DNA of 64,000 bases, from the NCBI GenBank assembly GCA_036417435.1, contig CM070907.1:63286001-63350000 (forward strand). The letters are read 5' to 3'. Below are positions 27,653 through 42,020 of this stretch, piece by piece. Within the stretch, counting starts at the first letter, position 1. Each line of letters begins with the position of its first letter. The notes beneath the pieces are model-generated. The model was given only the letters and a program-made list of their open reading frames with translations. It made no database searches and was not told the origin of the DNA. This DNA comes from Inia geoffrensis. Taxonomy: Eukaryota > Chordata > Mammalia > Artiodactyla > Iniidae. Made by a program: the position numbers and the translations under genes.

Positions 27653-28010
27653 TCTTAGTCCATTCAGGCCTCTATAACAAAGTACCATAGACTGGGTGTC
27701 TTACAAATGACAGAAATTTATTTCTCACAGTTCTGGAGGCTGGGAAGTCAAGATCAAGTCACTGACAGATTTGGTGCCCAGTGAGAACTTGCTTCCTGGT
27801 TCATCGATGCCTTCTTTTTGCCGTTACCTCACGTAGTGAAAGGGCGAGGCAACTCTCTGGGGTCTCTATCATAAGGGCACTAATTCCATGCATGAGGGTT
27901 CCACCCTCCTGACCTAACGACCACCCAAATACCAGTACACTGGGGATGAGGTTTCAACCTAAGAATCTGGGGTGGGTGCGGGTGGGGGGTCAGAGACTTT
28001 CAGCCTGTAG
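27653..28010 (-). repeat. MLT1/MaLR-like LTR
   Basis: ACAAAGTACCATAGACTGGG and TTTATTTCTCACAGTTCTGG, then GAGGTTTCAACCTAAGAATC, is antisense MLT1-type order. Confidence 0.65.
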
Positions 28011-29490
28011 CAGCCTGCACTTCCAGAGTTTGTTGTGGCCAAGCGAGAAGGAGTGTTTCCTGTGGACCGGTTGTGAAAGAGAGCTGGTACGCAGTCCTGT
28101 TAAATCTTGCCTGAGGGTTGATGAGAGGGGCCATGGTGCCCTCAAAGAGGAAACAGGAACCTGTCTATGTGGGAGGGAGGAGGAAACTGAGACCCAGAGG
28201 TCAAAGGAAGAGTCATTAGCCAACCTCCAAGGGCAGTATTTCCCCTGTATCAAGGGCATGCAGGTGAAATATAACTAGCAATGGGGGAGGTGGTCCTCCG
28301 GAGAACCTACAAAAACCACCCCCAAGAGAGGAGAATCAATCGTAAATGCTAACTAGACCCAGAAAATGGGACATGAGCTTGAGATAGTATCAGTCAAGTG
28401 AATGCTTTCCTGTCCCTTTCCAGGCTCCCCTTTAGCCCTGAGGGAGAAGGCATAGAAGTTCAAGTCAGAGGAAATGGCAGTAGGTTTAAGCTAGGAAGGG
28501 AACAGCCATAACTTTAAATGAAGCTTAAAATTTCGATTATTATAAAGACTAGACGTATTAATTTCTGATTGGAAGATATTCTGTTATCACAAAGGAACCA
28601 GAAAAGTCATAGGATTGCCATGTATCTTACTGAGAGAGAGCTACTAGCCTCACCGTATGAATTTTAAAGGCAAGAGAGAAAAATATAAACCTCAGCCACT
28701 CTTGTTCCAGCTCTGGAACTGGAGGTAGAAACTGATGGTTCCCAGCCCCCTTTCTGGCCACTCCACAGCCTGGGAGAGCTCGCCCCTTCCCTCCTTCGAC
28801 TCTCCCTTTCCCTCACCAAAGTTGCCATTGTTTGCTGCTTCTATCCTGGCACTGAAGGCTCAGATCACTGCCCGCCAAAGACTTGCAGTTGGCCAAAGTT
28901 CATCTTCTTCAAAATATTTTTCGGTATCTGTTGTGTTCCAGGGACTGCGGTAATAGAAAGATATAGAAGAGAAGTTTTTACACTCTGCTCAGAGTTTTCC
29001 TTGAATAGGGGAAGCAGTTATGCCAGTACAAAATACAAGGAGGGCTGAATAACTCCTGCCTAGCTCCCTGCCCCGCTTTCTGCTTAGATTGGCTCTAAAC
29101 TATGGAAAGATCAGACCTGCAGATCTCCTTCCCTGTAGCCTAAGATCCTCGAGAGTTCTTAGAGTTGGCTTTGGTTGACTTGGTCTGTGAAGAAATTTTT
29201 CCCTTTGAAACAATGTCCTAAATGGCAGCTATGTTCCACAACACTCCCAGTACAATACTATTGTTTCATTATAGAATAAGCTAAATGAGTCTCTGTGGAC
29301 CAGTCCAGAAATCTAGCAACCGTAATTGTCAACATCAGTTGTATGGGAAGATACTTTCTGACTTCCAAGTAATTATGCTTCAAATGTTATAAATAAAACA
29401 CATCTAATGGGGACACATAACATAGATGTTATCATAAAGCACAACTAACTTTGGCGATTCTTAGATTTGGAGGGCACACTGCCCTGCTGT
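28010..29490. other. Intron 4, nothing recognised
   Basis: No exon or nameable repeat. Open frames on both strands near 28000-28270 overlap each other and match nothing I know. Confidence 0.4.
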
Positions 29491-29494
29491 TGCA

Positions 29495-29770
29495 CACTGC
29501 TGACTACCGCACTGTATTCAGTCTTCGCTCAGATGTTACCTCCTCAAAAAAGCTTTCTCTGATCACCATATCTAAAACAGAGAATTCTAGTTTTTCTTCA
29601 TCTCACACCTCACCACCTGAAATATTATTCATTCGCTTCCCCATTAGGATATACATGTCATAAGGGCAGGAGTTTTGTCTCTTATTTGGCAATATTCCCA
29701 GTGCCTTAAATAGTGTCATACACATCAAAAGAACTTGATGATGATTTGTTGCATAAAAGAATGAACAAAC
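29495..29770 (+). repeat. L2 3' end
   Basis: CTTCGCTCAGATGTTACCTC, GGGCAGGAGTTTTGTCTCTT and the terminal sequence are sense L2. Confidence 0.75.
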
Positions 29771-30469
29771 TGGACTCATTTATCCAGCTTTATTTCTCTC
29801 CACTCTCTAAAGCAGCCTTCATGTCACTACATCTTGCTTTCCTTAAACAGAAGTGTTGATTATATGATCTCTCAGCATCTTTCAAGGCCCCCAATTTTAT
29901 GATCCTTTGCTCTCTCAATTCTGACATTTATGGTGTAGGAAAATCTGGAGAGGATAGAGAATCCTGCACTTCCTCATCTCTGCTCTCCCTTCTTGCTCTG
30001 AACCCAACTCAGAACAGGTCTACTGACTTTCACAGCCCCTCTCCTACTCTCTCTCCTTATTCTGTCTCTCCTGCCCCAGGAAACGCATGCCAAGAATACT
30101 GGAAAATTAGTTAGAAGGAGTTAGATGTCCAGGATGCCACTCAAGTGTGTAATCAAATCTCTTCATATTTATGTGGTAGAATGAGAAGTCGTGTGATATG
30201 CAAGGTAGGCGGCTGCATAGGTACTAAAGTGTTAGAAATTCTCCCTTTGGAGAGACAATCCTTTAAAACTATGACTATTCATGAGGCAGATATCATCCTA
30301 AACGAATTCACATTAAGGTGTTAGTAAGTTATTGGAGCATTTCTTCTAATTGGAGGTACTAGATGCTTCAGTAAGAATGTACCTGGAAAATTCAGAAAAG
30401 AAAACGTACATAGAAAGGAGAGGTGGGGATCACGGAAAATAAAATGTGTAACTTCATAGTTTTACATAG

Positions 30470-30985
<516 letters not shown>

Positions 30986-31015
30986 ACCCATTTCTTTCTC
31001 ATGGTGTATTATAAC

Positions 31016-31225
31016 GGTCAGAAACTTGTGTTTTGAAATTAGGCAGTTTAGTTTAAATCACAGTTCTACCACTTACTGGGTGTATAAACTGAATTTATAC
31101 TTGACTTTTCTGGGCTTCGGTTTCCTAATCTATAAAAAGGGGACAATAATAATATTTACCTTTAACGAATAGTATGAAGATTGATAGTGCCTCATAAGAG
31201 CAAGAGCTCAGTAAATTAATATTCA
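31016..31225 (+). repeat. MIR
   Basis: Sense MIR order: CACAGTTCTACCACTTACTG, then GGTTTCCTAATCTATAAAAA and GGACAATAATAATATTTACC. Confidence 0.75.
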
Positions 31226-31861
31226 GTTGTTTTTAAGTATAATAATAATGGCTACAACAAATTATTAAATTAGATTTTGGATGAATTATAGGATGAAATA
31301 TAATTTGTCTAAAAAGTACTTTCTTACATATGCAAACCTGAGAGAGTACATTGTACATTGCTGGAGCTTTAAAAATTGGGGATATAAAAAAAGTTTGAGA
31401 TGTAATTTCCAGTTCATGTTTTCTAATCTTTGTTTTGCCCCAAATGCCTGACCTTCTTTCCTTTTCACTGCCCTTCCCCTGTCTCCAGACTATCTCCTAA
31501 ATCAGTGAGGTCCCTGCTGGGATTGTCTCTTTATCTGGAACATCCTTTCTTCAGAGTCATAAACATCTGGTCTTTTCTTCACCGAATTTCAGTTGCTCTT
31601 GTTTGTTGCTTCCCTGTTGGTTCAATTGTTCTTTCAGTATTACTATTCTACTGCATGATTTTACTGATTAACACAAATACAGAGGATGTGGAGAACTGAC
31701 CAGTGGTTTTGTCTGCCCATGCAATTCAGACCCTTTGTTACTGCATATGATTAAATGGTGAAATCAACAATTAAGTAATCTGATCATAGTTAAGATGATT
31801 AAAAATGCATATGTAGATCAAATATGCTCTCAGTGTGTACATTCAATATATAATGAAGACT

Positions 31862-32040
31862 GTTCCCAATACTGTTCCTAACATTTTACATTAAAGTCTC
31901 TCAACAATCCTGTTAAGGGGGAGACTTGCTCATAAAAAGACAGAGGCACAGAGAAACTCTGTAATTTGCCCAGAGCATGTGGCAGAATAGAGAGTTAAGA
32001 TAGCTTCTTCAGATCATTACTCTTAACCACTACATTGTAC
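31862..32040 (-). repeat. MIR
   Basis: Antisense MIR: AGAGGCACAGAGAAACTCTG ... CTCTTAACCACTACATTGTA. Confidence 0.65.
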
Positions 32041-32144
32041 ATTTTCTTTTCCCCACGTACTGCCAAACACCCACACACGTGAACGAATTTTCCTCATTTT
32101 CTCCGGCCATCTAATGTGTTAACTTCTAAAATCTACTACTTTTG

Positions 32145-32320
32145 TGCAACCTTGGCTGCTTATTGGAGTCACCTGAGAAATTTGTTTAACCCAGGTGGGT
32201 CCTGGGTCCCACCCACAGTGATGCTCATGCAATTGGCCTGGGATGTTGCCTGGGCTTTTGGATTTTTCAGAATATCCGGGAGATTCTAATGTGTAGCCAA
32301 AGCTGAAAACACTACTCTGT
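32145..32320 (+). mobile_element. MER5-type hAT fossil
   Basis: GGCTGCTTATTGGAGTCACC ... TCTAATGTGTAGCCAAAGCTG follows the MER5A layout. Third copy in the window. Confidence 0.65.
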
Positions 32321-32329
32321 TGTTAGTGA

Positions 32330-33319
32330 ATTAAGCCATTAGTCAACTCAATTCAATTATGAGTGACTTCCTACTTTTGTTCAAACAAAATTCTACGTTC
32401 AAATAAACTTTAGACTTATCAGTTGGAGCTGAAGTATAAAAATTCCTGGTTCCTAGGAAATGGAGGTTCACTCTTAGGTCAATTACCATGATTTAAAGAA
32501 AAGAAATTTATTGCACATCTTCCCACTTTAAAGACTTACACAAATTTACCCTTAGCATAGTTTTAAATTATTTCAATCCATGTTTATGAACCAGAATATT
32601 TTTCTTAATTTTTCTTCTTGTGGTTATGTCCTTCAGTTCCTGCGTTTGTAGCATGGTATCCATATAAAAGTACCTCACATATGACTAGAATCTGTCATCC
32701 ATTATAAAGTTCCTTTGGGTGAAACTGTAAATATCCTAGTAACTGAATATGAATTTACATTTTAAGATCCTACTGATAAAATAAGGATTTTCCTGTTTGC
32801 TTTGTCTAAAATGCCTTTCTCCAGGAGACTATCTAGCTACAGCCTGCTACCCTGAAACTATTGGCTGTTAGGTTTGTAAGTATGTATATTGTTATTATTG
32901 ACATGCAGAAATCTTTCAAATTAAAAAGGTAGTTATATAATCTATTCATGCCTTTGCTATATGTTGAATCATGTCTGTGACTATAAACTTGAAGGAAGGT
33001 TGATCACTGCAGTTTAACCATCTTAATTGTGGAGCAGATCAATTAATAACTGATTTCACCACGGCAGTCAGATTCAGTCACAATAGAGGCTAAATTGAAT
33101 GGACAACCATTGTCCAGTTCTCTCAATCACCTGTTTTAGGCAATGTAAATCAGCAGAAACAATACAATAGGATAATAAAGAAAGAACAACTGCACCAAAG
33201 GTTTTTAGGTATATTTCCAAAGTAATTGAAAAACATAATTTTAAATGATCAGATAAGTTGATTGTGTATCCCCATTGCTAAAACTCTTAAATGCTATGTG
33301 GCAGCTCTTCTTTAATACG

Positions 33320-33320
<1 letters not shown>
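32330..33320. other. Intron 5, nothing recognised
   Basis: AT-rich unique-looking sequence leading to exon 6. Confidence 0.4.
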
Positions 33321-33484
<164 letters not shown>

Positions 33485-33794
33485 TGACTTTTATTTATGA
33501 GCTGAAGTCATGGGAAAAGCATGGAACCATGACTGACTGAGGTAAAATGAAATTCAAGTGGAGTTCTCATCTTATTACAAGTTGTTACTCAATGAACACC
33601 AAAAATAATCTCAATAATAAACAGAAATCATTTTTGGTGTTACAATTCATACAACATACTCAAGTGTGCAAAGCTTCTTTATGTCCTAAAACTGATCTGG
33701 CCTTCCTCTGGACCCTACTTCCTCATGGGTGATGGGAGCAAGGTTTAAGGATCATTTTAACCTCATTCTCTGCTGTTTTAAATTGCCTCTTTAG

Positions 33795-34930
33795 GTATTC
33801 AAATTGGTAGGGAAGAGGTAAAGTTGTCATTATATGCAGATGACATGATACTATATATAGAAAACCCTAAAGACTCCACACAAAAACTACTAGAACTGAC
33901 AAATGAACTCAGCAAGGTAGCAGGATACAAGATTAACATACAGAAACAGGTTGTTTTTTTTTACACTAACAATGAAATATCAGAAAGGGAATGCAAACAA
34001 ACAATCCCTTTTAAAATTGCGCCAAAAAATAGAAATAAAATACTTAGGAATAAACCTCATCAAGGAGGTGAAAGACATATGCTGAGAACTACAAAACATT
34101 AATACAGGAAACTGAAGGTGATTCAAAGAAATGGAAAGATACCTCATGCTCTTAGATTGGAAGAATTAATATTGTTAAAATGGCCATACCACCCAAAGCA
34201 ATCTACAGACTTAATGCAATACTTATCGAATTACCCGTGACATTTCTCACAGAACCAGAACAAATAATCCTAAAATTTATATGGAAATATAAAAGACCCA
34301 GAATTGCCAAAGCAATCCTGAGGAAAAAGAACAAAGCAGGAGGCATAACCCTCCCAGACTTCAGAAAATATTACAAATCTACAGTAATCAAAACAGTGTG
34401 GTACTGGCACAAAAACAGACCTGTGGATCAATGGAACAGAAAAGAGAGTCCAGAAATAAACCTACACACCTATGGACAATTAAACTTCAACAAAGGAGGC
34501 AAGAATGTACAATGGGGAAAAGACAGTCTCTTCAGCAAGTGGTGTTGGGAAAGCTGGACAGCTGCATGTAAATCAATGAAGTTAGAACACACCCTCACAC
34601 CAGACACACACACACACAAAACTCGAAATGGCTTAAAGACTTAAACATTAAGACAAGACACCATAAAACTAGAAGAGAACACAGGGAAAACATTCTCTGA
34701 CATAAATCATAGCAATGTTTTTTTATGTCAGTCTCCCAAGGTACTAGAAATAAAAGCAAAATAAACAAATGAGATCTAATCAAACGTATAAGCTTTCGCA
34801 CAGCAAGGGAAACCACAAACAAAAAGAAAAGACAACCTACAGACTGGGAGAAAATATTTGCAAAAGATGTGACCAACAAGGGCTTAATTTCCAAAATATA
34901 CAAACAGCTCATACAATTCAATAACTGAGT
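33795..34930 (+). repeat. L1 ORF2 fragment with YADD motif
   Basis: Encodes [18 protein letters not shown], the reverse transcriptase active-site block of L1 ORF2, then ORF2 text such as [20 protein letters not shown]. The frame breaks near 34090 and later. Both ends of the element are missing, so it cannot retrotranspose. Sense to CCDC83, inside intron 6. Confidence 0.88.
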
Positions 34931-34999
34931 ATTTCCACATAGATGTCGCAAAGGCACTTCAAACTCAACGTACCTGAAGCATAATTTATTAAATTTCTT

Positions 35000-36850
35000 C
35001 TTAGATATTCTTTTCCTTCATTTCTTTTTTTGCCATCTGCTCAGACACCCGAGGTAAAAATGTTACCAGCAGCTTCTTTTCCATTTTCCTTGCTCCCATT
35101 TCACTGAAAAGAGTTGGTTAGTCTAGGAAACAAAAGAATTTAAAAATCAATATGCTTTCTATGATATTGACAATTCTCTTGAAATTGCCTTTATAAAGTC
35201 ATGGTGAGTAGGAATCCATACTATTTCCAAAACTAATCAAGATGAATCCTCAATTTTAAAAAATAAGTATTAATTTAAAAAACTCAAGGTGAGCTCAATA
35301 GTTAAAGAATATTAGGGAGAAACTTGGTTGTTATACTTTTATTAAATATAACAGTATGATCCTAGTGATAATAATTTAACAATTCAAACCTTAAATGTTA
35401 TAAGATATCATAGATGTTAGGTTCAGAGAAAATAACTACAAAAGTTTATATTTGACTGAAAAGAAAGGCCATTTTGTGCCTTGGTCCTTCCTACTAAAGT
35501 CACAAATTACATTTTGTTTTGTTTTATTTTTTAATTCTCATAATTCAGTGGAAACAAAAGACAGAAAAAATGTCAAGTTTAACTGAATCATGAGCAAAAA
35601 GAGCTCACTAATAAAGAACAAATCATATAATTCAATATATTTAATTTCTCTTTATTTCAATAAATATTCATTTTTGCTGTCATTAAATTTACTCACAAAA
35701 TTAATGAAAACCAGTTTTGGTTATAAGTACTATCACAAGAATTGAAAATTGCCTGGAAATAGAACAATGTATGTCAATTAATTTCTTTGAGGAAGGCTTA
35801 GAATGAGTAACAAGGGATATTTAACAGTGGAACTCCCCCAAATATTTCTCCATTTAACTAGCTTTCAACAATAACCCCAAACTGACATCTCTGGGAAGAA
35901 TGAGATGTCCCATTGCATGACTTTTATTATCTGGTTTTATTTAGCATGCTTATTAGGAAAATGAAGAAAATTCAAATTTCCAAATAACCTGGACTAACAA
36001 CAAATGGAAAGCTGGAAAAACTAGGCAAAGGGATTCAAAGAGGTTAGCAATCAGAGTGTCAAACATGGGGAGGCATAAAGCTAACTTGGATCTTGCAGGG
36101 GAAAATTTCAAGAGCATGCATTTTATTCAGGATACTAGGTCCCTGACTTATAATAGTTTTAACTAAATTAATCTTGCCCAATTTCTTAAGTACATTTCTT
36201 GGGTATCTGGGGAGAAGCAGGGGTGGGGAAGGAAAAGAGGTCTTCTATTTCCTTCTTTATACTTTCTTACCCCAGAAACTAAAGGTATTTATACGGCTAT
36301 AAAAAGGAACTAGTTTTCATTTCCCTAACCTTTCAAAAGACTGGGAGGGAGATAGCAATTGGTGAGAACCTTACTTAGCACTCTACAGGGGTAGGTGATG
36401 TCACAGGATATCCATAGCTTGAAAGATTGGACTTAACTCCCCCAATGGGCCCTCATTCCCAGCTTTGGCAGGAGACCAAGAATTGTGTGTGCTGCCTCCC
36501 AAGTACGCCAAACTCTTAGCCACACATTCTATTAATTCCTTCTTTTACAACCTCTAACTATGATTTTTTTCTCATCCCTTGACATCTGAAAATTATAAAC
36601 TTTTCCTTAAGGCATTCAGGCTTGTAATCAAGCTGATCGTATCTTAAGAACATGAGATCCTAAAGCACCAACACCTACCTGTGTAATGTAGAATTATGGA
36701 CTTAAATGGTTTTGTGAAATTGTTTAAGGCTGGTAAATAATATATGCTTTTCTTTCCATCTCTAAGCCAGCGGCAATATTTGAGCCTTTTCTATGACACT
36801 GGTACTGTTTTATAATTATTTGTGTATTCGTTCACTGGTTTGTATACTTG
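35000..36850. other. Intron 6, nothing recognised
   Basis: AT-rich intron without supported features. Confidence 0.4.
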
Positions 36851-36950
36851 TTCCCTCTTTTGAGGGAAGGAGCCACACTTTATTGGATTTTGTATCCGTC
36901 TACCTCTAGGACAGAGCCTTACCCATGGTAAGAATTCAAGCATTTAAAAA
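36850..36950 (+). repeat. L2 3' end fragment
   Basis: GAGGGAAGGAGCCACACTTT ... GACAGAGCCTTACCCATGG resembles sense L2 3' end. Confidence 0.45.
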
Positions 36951-37529
36951 ATGACTTATGTGAAAGGGATATCCACCTGGTAATATACTGAGTGCTTCCA
37001 GATTCCAAAATACAATAATTTCAACTGCAAATCAAAAATGTTACTCATCTTTTTCTAAGTACTCATCTCATTTATGCTCTTGGCAACTCCCAACAAGAGA
37101 TACTGAATCGAAACCCCTACCTACCCTGTGCCTTTATTTCATCATATTCCCTGGAGACACATTACTTTTTCCAGTTTATCATTCTCACCAGCCGATCACT
37201 TTCTATTTTATTGTCTTATTTCTAATTCTTCTATTGTCCTGACTTCTCCACACGAGCACCTCTCAATCCAGCTCATGCTGTTTTGGGGGGCAGAGAGGGA
37301 AGGTGGGGATTCTATCTAGTCACATTCTTCTAGATATTCTTCCCACAATCAAGCCTTCTTTAGACAAATGTTATCAAAATACAATTCTTAAAGATTGATG
37401 GGAGCTCCATCAACAGAACCAGCAAATTGTGCTCATGTTTGAGTTAGCCACATTTCTTCAGTAAACGCTAAGCCTGCTATGTCTACGAAGGACCTTCCAT
37501 CACCTGCGAGATAGAAATCAGACTCTTTA

Positions 37530-37960
37530 GCATTACTTGGCTCCCCTACTTGTCTTCTACTTCTCCCCATTCCCATTTTATTTCTATCCACACCAAAATG
37601 TGGATAGAAGGCACATGTGCTTTTATCCACGTGGCTCCTTCTGCCTAGAATATACCCTCTCTTGTCTGCTAGAGAATCTCTACTTGGCCTTCAAGGTCCA
37701 GAAGAGAGGTCATCTCTTCCATTAACTCCCCCTTGCCCCCTCACACCTGGTGGACATAGGGTGAACCTCTCTCTCTCCCACAGTCCCTGGATAGCTTCCA
37801 TTATGATTTTATTACACTATTTTCTGTTGCTATCACTCTTTCCCATTAAACTAAGAGATCCTTGAAGGTTATTGTATCTTATTGATCCTTTGTTCCCAAA
37901 GTGTACTATAGTTTTTGACGCGTAGTAGACATACAGTACAATTACATGAATGAATGAACA
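37530..37960 (+). repeat. L2 3' portion
   Basis: GCCTTCAAGGTCCAGAAGAG, then AAACTAAGAGATCCTTGAAG and a final GTAGTAGACATACAG, in L2 order. Confidence 0.65.
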
Positions 37961-38400
37961 ACATTTCATCTCTCTGATGTTTCTCAGAATGACTCCAGCA
38001 CACTCAAGAGAGAATATAACTGTCCTATAGAGGCTGATAGAAAAGGGCTCCTAGGCCTGTACTTCTCTTTCTTAAATGCCATAATAAAGATTTTTTCCCA
38101 GTGTTATTAGTTTTCATTATATTGTTTATAATTAACCTTAGATAGAGCCTCATTTAGCTACTAACACCAGAGTGATAAATTAGTCTTATTTTCTTATTTA
38201 TCTCTGCCTCCAGCTCAGATAAATCCAGTGATGTTTCTGAAGAGCAGGAAAGGACTGCTCCTGCCATTCAGTAATAACTGCCTAATCATGCAACCAAGTT
38301 CTGCAAATGACCAGGAAAAAAGTCCCACCTGTTCCTTCTTAGAGCAAACCCAGTAATAAATAATACGGGATAGGTCTTCCCCTCAGGCAAATGCACTTTT

Positions 38401-38720
38401 TTAAAAAAAATAATTAATTTATTCATTTTTGGCTGCTGTTGGGTCTTCGTTGTTGCACCGGCTTTCTCTAGTTGCGGCAAGTGGGGGCTACTCTTCGTGG
38501 TGGTGCGTGGGCTTCTCATTGCGGTGGCTTCTCCTGTTGCAGAGCACGGGCTCTAGGCGTGCAGGCTTCAGTAGTTGTGGCACGCGGGCTCAGTAGTTGT
38601 GGCGCACGGGCTTAGTTGCTCCACGGCATGTGGGATGATATTCCTGGACCAGGGCTCAAACCCGTGTCTCCTGCATTGGCAGGTGGATTCTTAACCACTG
38701 CACCACCAGGGAAGTACCAC
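38401..38720 (-). repeat. Long (310-bp) CHR SINE near exon 7
   Basis: Minus-strand copy of the longer SINE form, with CAGTAGTTGTGG repeated internally and a GTTGGGTCTTCGTTG segment near its 3' end. AAATGCACTTTT flanks it at 38389-38400 and 38721-38732. Its edge is about 90 bp from the exon 7 acceptor. Confidence 0.93.
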
Positions 38721-38811
38721 AAATGCACTTTTAAAAGTTGAGTTTTTTATAGAGGACTAGATAGAACTATGTCCATAAGTACTAACACCCACTCTCTTTT
38801 CCTGAGAATAG

Positions 38812-38934
<123 letters not shown>

Positions 38935-38939
38935 TGAGA

Positions 38940-41900
38940 GTCATTACATATCTAGAAAGTATTTTTTTTTTTAACATTTGTGTCTGTAAAAAGTTATTTT
39001 TTTTAAGATGACAATTCTTTAATAGTTGAAAAGAAAGGAGCTCACAGAATGGCCATGGGGAAGGTATAAGATCATTACAACCGACCACTGGTCCAGTGCA
39101 GACTTCGACTTGCTTTTTCTAACAAGGCACTGTGGTCATAGTAGCAAACACTTAACATGAATGTCACAACTGCTGTCCTTCAGAAGCCTCTGGGCCAGCA
39201 GGGGAACTGGGCATAAAAATAAATGCATAACAGTACAGCGGAAGAGGTACGGGGTTCGAAGCCAGCACACAGGAGGGAGTGATCAACTTGATGGGAGCTC
39301 CTGGAGTGTTCTGAGCATCTGGTTACCTTGTGGATTATAGAATGGTTCCCTTTGACAGTGAATGAAAGAGGCAAACTACTTTCTAGGCAGAGAAAATAGC
39401 CTGGCATTCCAAGTCACATTTATTCCTGCATGAGAGAAATCAAATATGTATATGGCTTTGTAGTTTAAGTTATCTCTTTTTCTTACCTGACAAGAAAAAG
39501 TCTTAATATACCAATCTTGATGGAAAATTAGAGCCCTGGAATGTGGTATTAAAACCCAAAGTGGCATTCATAATTTGGACAAGTAGTCAGAAACAAGAAA
39601 TAGCCTAAATAGTAACATGCTTAGGAAGACTGAGGAATTAAATCACACAAATGTAAGGTGTACATGGGCAAGATGGGAGAGAAACATCTGCGTCTGGGCA
39701 GAGAAGTTCAACATGGTGGAAGGGTCAGGAAAACATTTCCACCTGAGTAGGTCTTGCTTGTGTGGCGTGGAAAAAATACTATTAGAGACATAATAAAGTA
39801 TTTATTGTTGGCAAACTTCCTAATGTGCTTCAAGAAGGGTGGATACAAGTTGTGGGGTTTTTGCTTGCTGAGCTAAGTGATGGGTGTCGGGATACGAGAC
39901 TGGAGAAACTGGGAGATGGTGCAATTACTTTATAGGCTGAACACTGGGTGGGGCAGGACAGAGAAAGAGGCCACCTGCCTTCCTTCCACAGTCTATGTGT
40001 GCTGCCCTGGAGCCACAGATACCAGTGTAAATGAGGTAGGCAGTCAGGCTGAATGAATTGGCTGATTACTGGACTCCTGTACTTCCGGTCTCTTGAGCTG
40101 ATGCCCTTGAGGGTCCCTAGGGGGCGGGGGGCCTCACTGTCACCCCAGCAAGCAATGCTCTCTTTTGCCAGCCTCCCTCCCTATGATCAGGTCTCCAGCT
40201 CCACACTCTCGTCCCGCCTCTACCCCGAAGCTCCTGCTGCTGCCACCACGTTGTGATCACGCCTGATCTCTGCCAGCTGTGCCTTCTAACCACTGCTCCA
40301 CCTGCTGTCCGCTGTGTTCTTTTTCTGTCTTCCGAACCAGCCAACCCTTAGGAAAAGAGCTACCCTGTAAACTGCCAACCCCACTTCCTGCTTTGGTCAG
40401 CTCAGTCTAGTGCACCTGATTTGCTGCTGATGTGGATGTGAAGTGCTCCTTATAGTAAAGGGGAAATCTTTCATCGGCCAGAGAGAGCTTGGCAAGGACA
40501 GGAAAGGGAGATGAGAAGCTTTTAATGGCGATTTTCATTAAGTTGTTTGCTGTACTGTATGCAGTTTAAACCTATCCTCTAGCTTCCCCACAGAAATCTT
40601 CAGTAAAATCCACATTGTTCATCAATGCTTTGTGGGTTGGTTTTCTTTAGTGAGAGACCTGAGTGCTTAGTTTTGCTTCAGAGTCGGGAGAGATGAATTC
40701 AAAATCCGTCCGAGGGAAAAGAAACAGCATGGGCGACGTTTATAAGAACTGGGTTAGGTGCCCGGTATTTGCCTCCAGGGCACACTGAACTTTTCCTCTG
40801 TAACTAGCATTTATCACAGTAGTGACTACTTTTTAAACATCTGCTTCCTTGCTAGATTGTCCTTGAGACAAGTGTTGAGGACATCTTAGAAAGACCCGAA
40901 TAAAGAAACAGAGAAATGTGTAAACCCTCAGTTAGCTGTTACAATGTTTATCCAGAAGGGAGGGTGCAGGAGCTTTTCCTGTATCCATTTTCAAGTCAAA
41001 GAAATGTTAACACACACTGTGTAACTTATGGTAACTGCCCTTTCCACCTCTTTGTTGAGAATTTAGTCCTGTATATTCTGGTAGGGTGAGAAACAGACAT
41101 GCACAGGACCCAGTAAACATATAAAAACTTCCCTGTTTGGATGAAGAATGGTGTATTCTACCTAATAGAGTTACTGTATTTCCCATCCAGAGCTCCCCAA
41201 ACTTCTTTCCTTCCTGACTCCCATAGAACATCATAGTATTTGTCTGATACATTAGATGAGCTGAATAAGCTAGAGGTGACTGCCCAGGGACTCCCATGCC
41301 GCAAAGCTGAGGCTAGGCGGACCAGTACCTCAAATCTAACGCTAGTTTCATATGATAACGTTCTGTAAAATATTTCCTATAACAAGTGTTGCTGTCCTGT
41401 GGTGGTACAAAAGTGACAATAAACTAATGATTAAGAGAGAAGCCAGACTTCAGAAGGTTACGGCGTTTAGTAAGATCTTAGTTATTCAAAAGAGTAAAAC
41501 CAGGAAAGAAGAGAACTCTGTGGCCTCAGACTTGCAGACCAGAGCTTCACTAAGTTAACTCTTAAGAAGGTTTTAAGATATAAATATTGTATGTAGTTAC
41601 ATTATTTGCTGGAGCTTTAAGCATCTCAGATAACACTTCCTTCGTGGTCTTTAAGTAATTGACAGCCTGTAATCCAGGGGATTCACTCTGGTTGCTGAGT
41701 TGCTAAGTATGAAGTGTGGCTGGCGCATCTGCCAGGGGCACTTGTTTCATGCTAGCTTCAGGCAAACTTCATGGCAATGCTGTACGGAGCTTTCAAGGTA
41801 TCATGTCTTCTGACTCAAAAATTCCACTGGCCTCTGCAGTGCAGAGAGTTGCAACAGCAGACGCAAACTCACCAGGCTTGTAGCTGGAACACGCCGCTCA

Positions 41901-42020
41901 GCGAGAGACAGAACCTAGGTGTCATCTTGGATTCCTACTGCTGTCTCTTTTTCTCTTTATCTCAAATCCCATCCCATTCCTCATCTGGATTCCCTGCAAC
42001 AGTGACATAACTGGTGTCAT
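38940..42020. other. Intron 7, mostly unique
   Basis: No exon recognised. A GC-richer patch at about 40090-40260 includes a weak CTCF-like match at 40114-40127. Confidence 0.4.

Noticed and set aside
27946..28278. 110-codon frame with an overlapping antisense frame
   Set aside because: No domain, no splice or homology support, and part of it lies in an LTR-like fossil.
33824..34644. Open frames with a YADD reverse transcriptase motif as a possible domesticated or viral polymerase
   Set aside because: The flanking residues are L1 ORF2 text and the element is broken and truncated at both ends.
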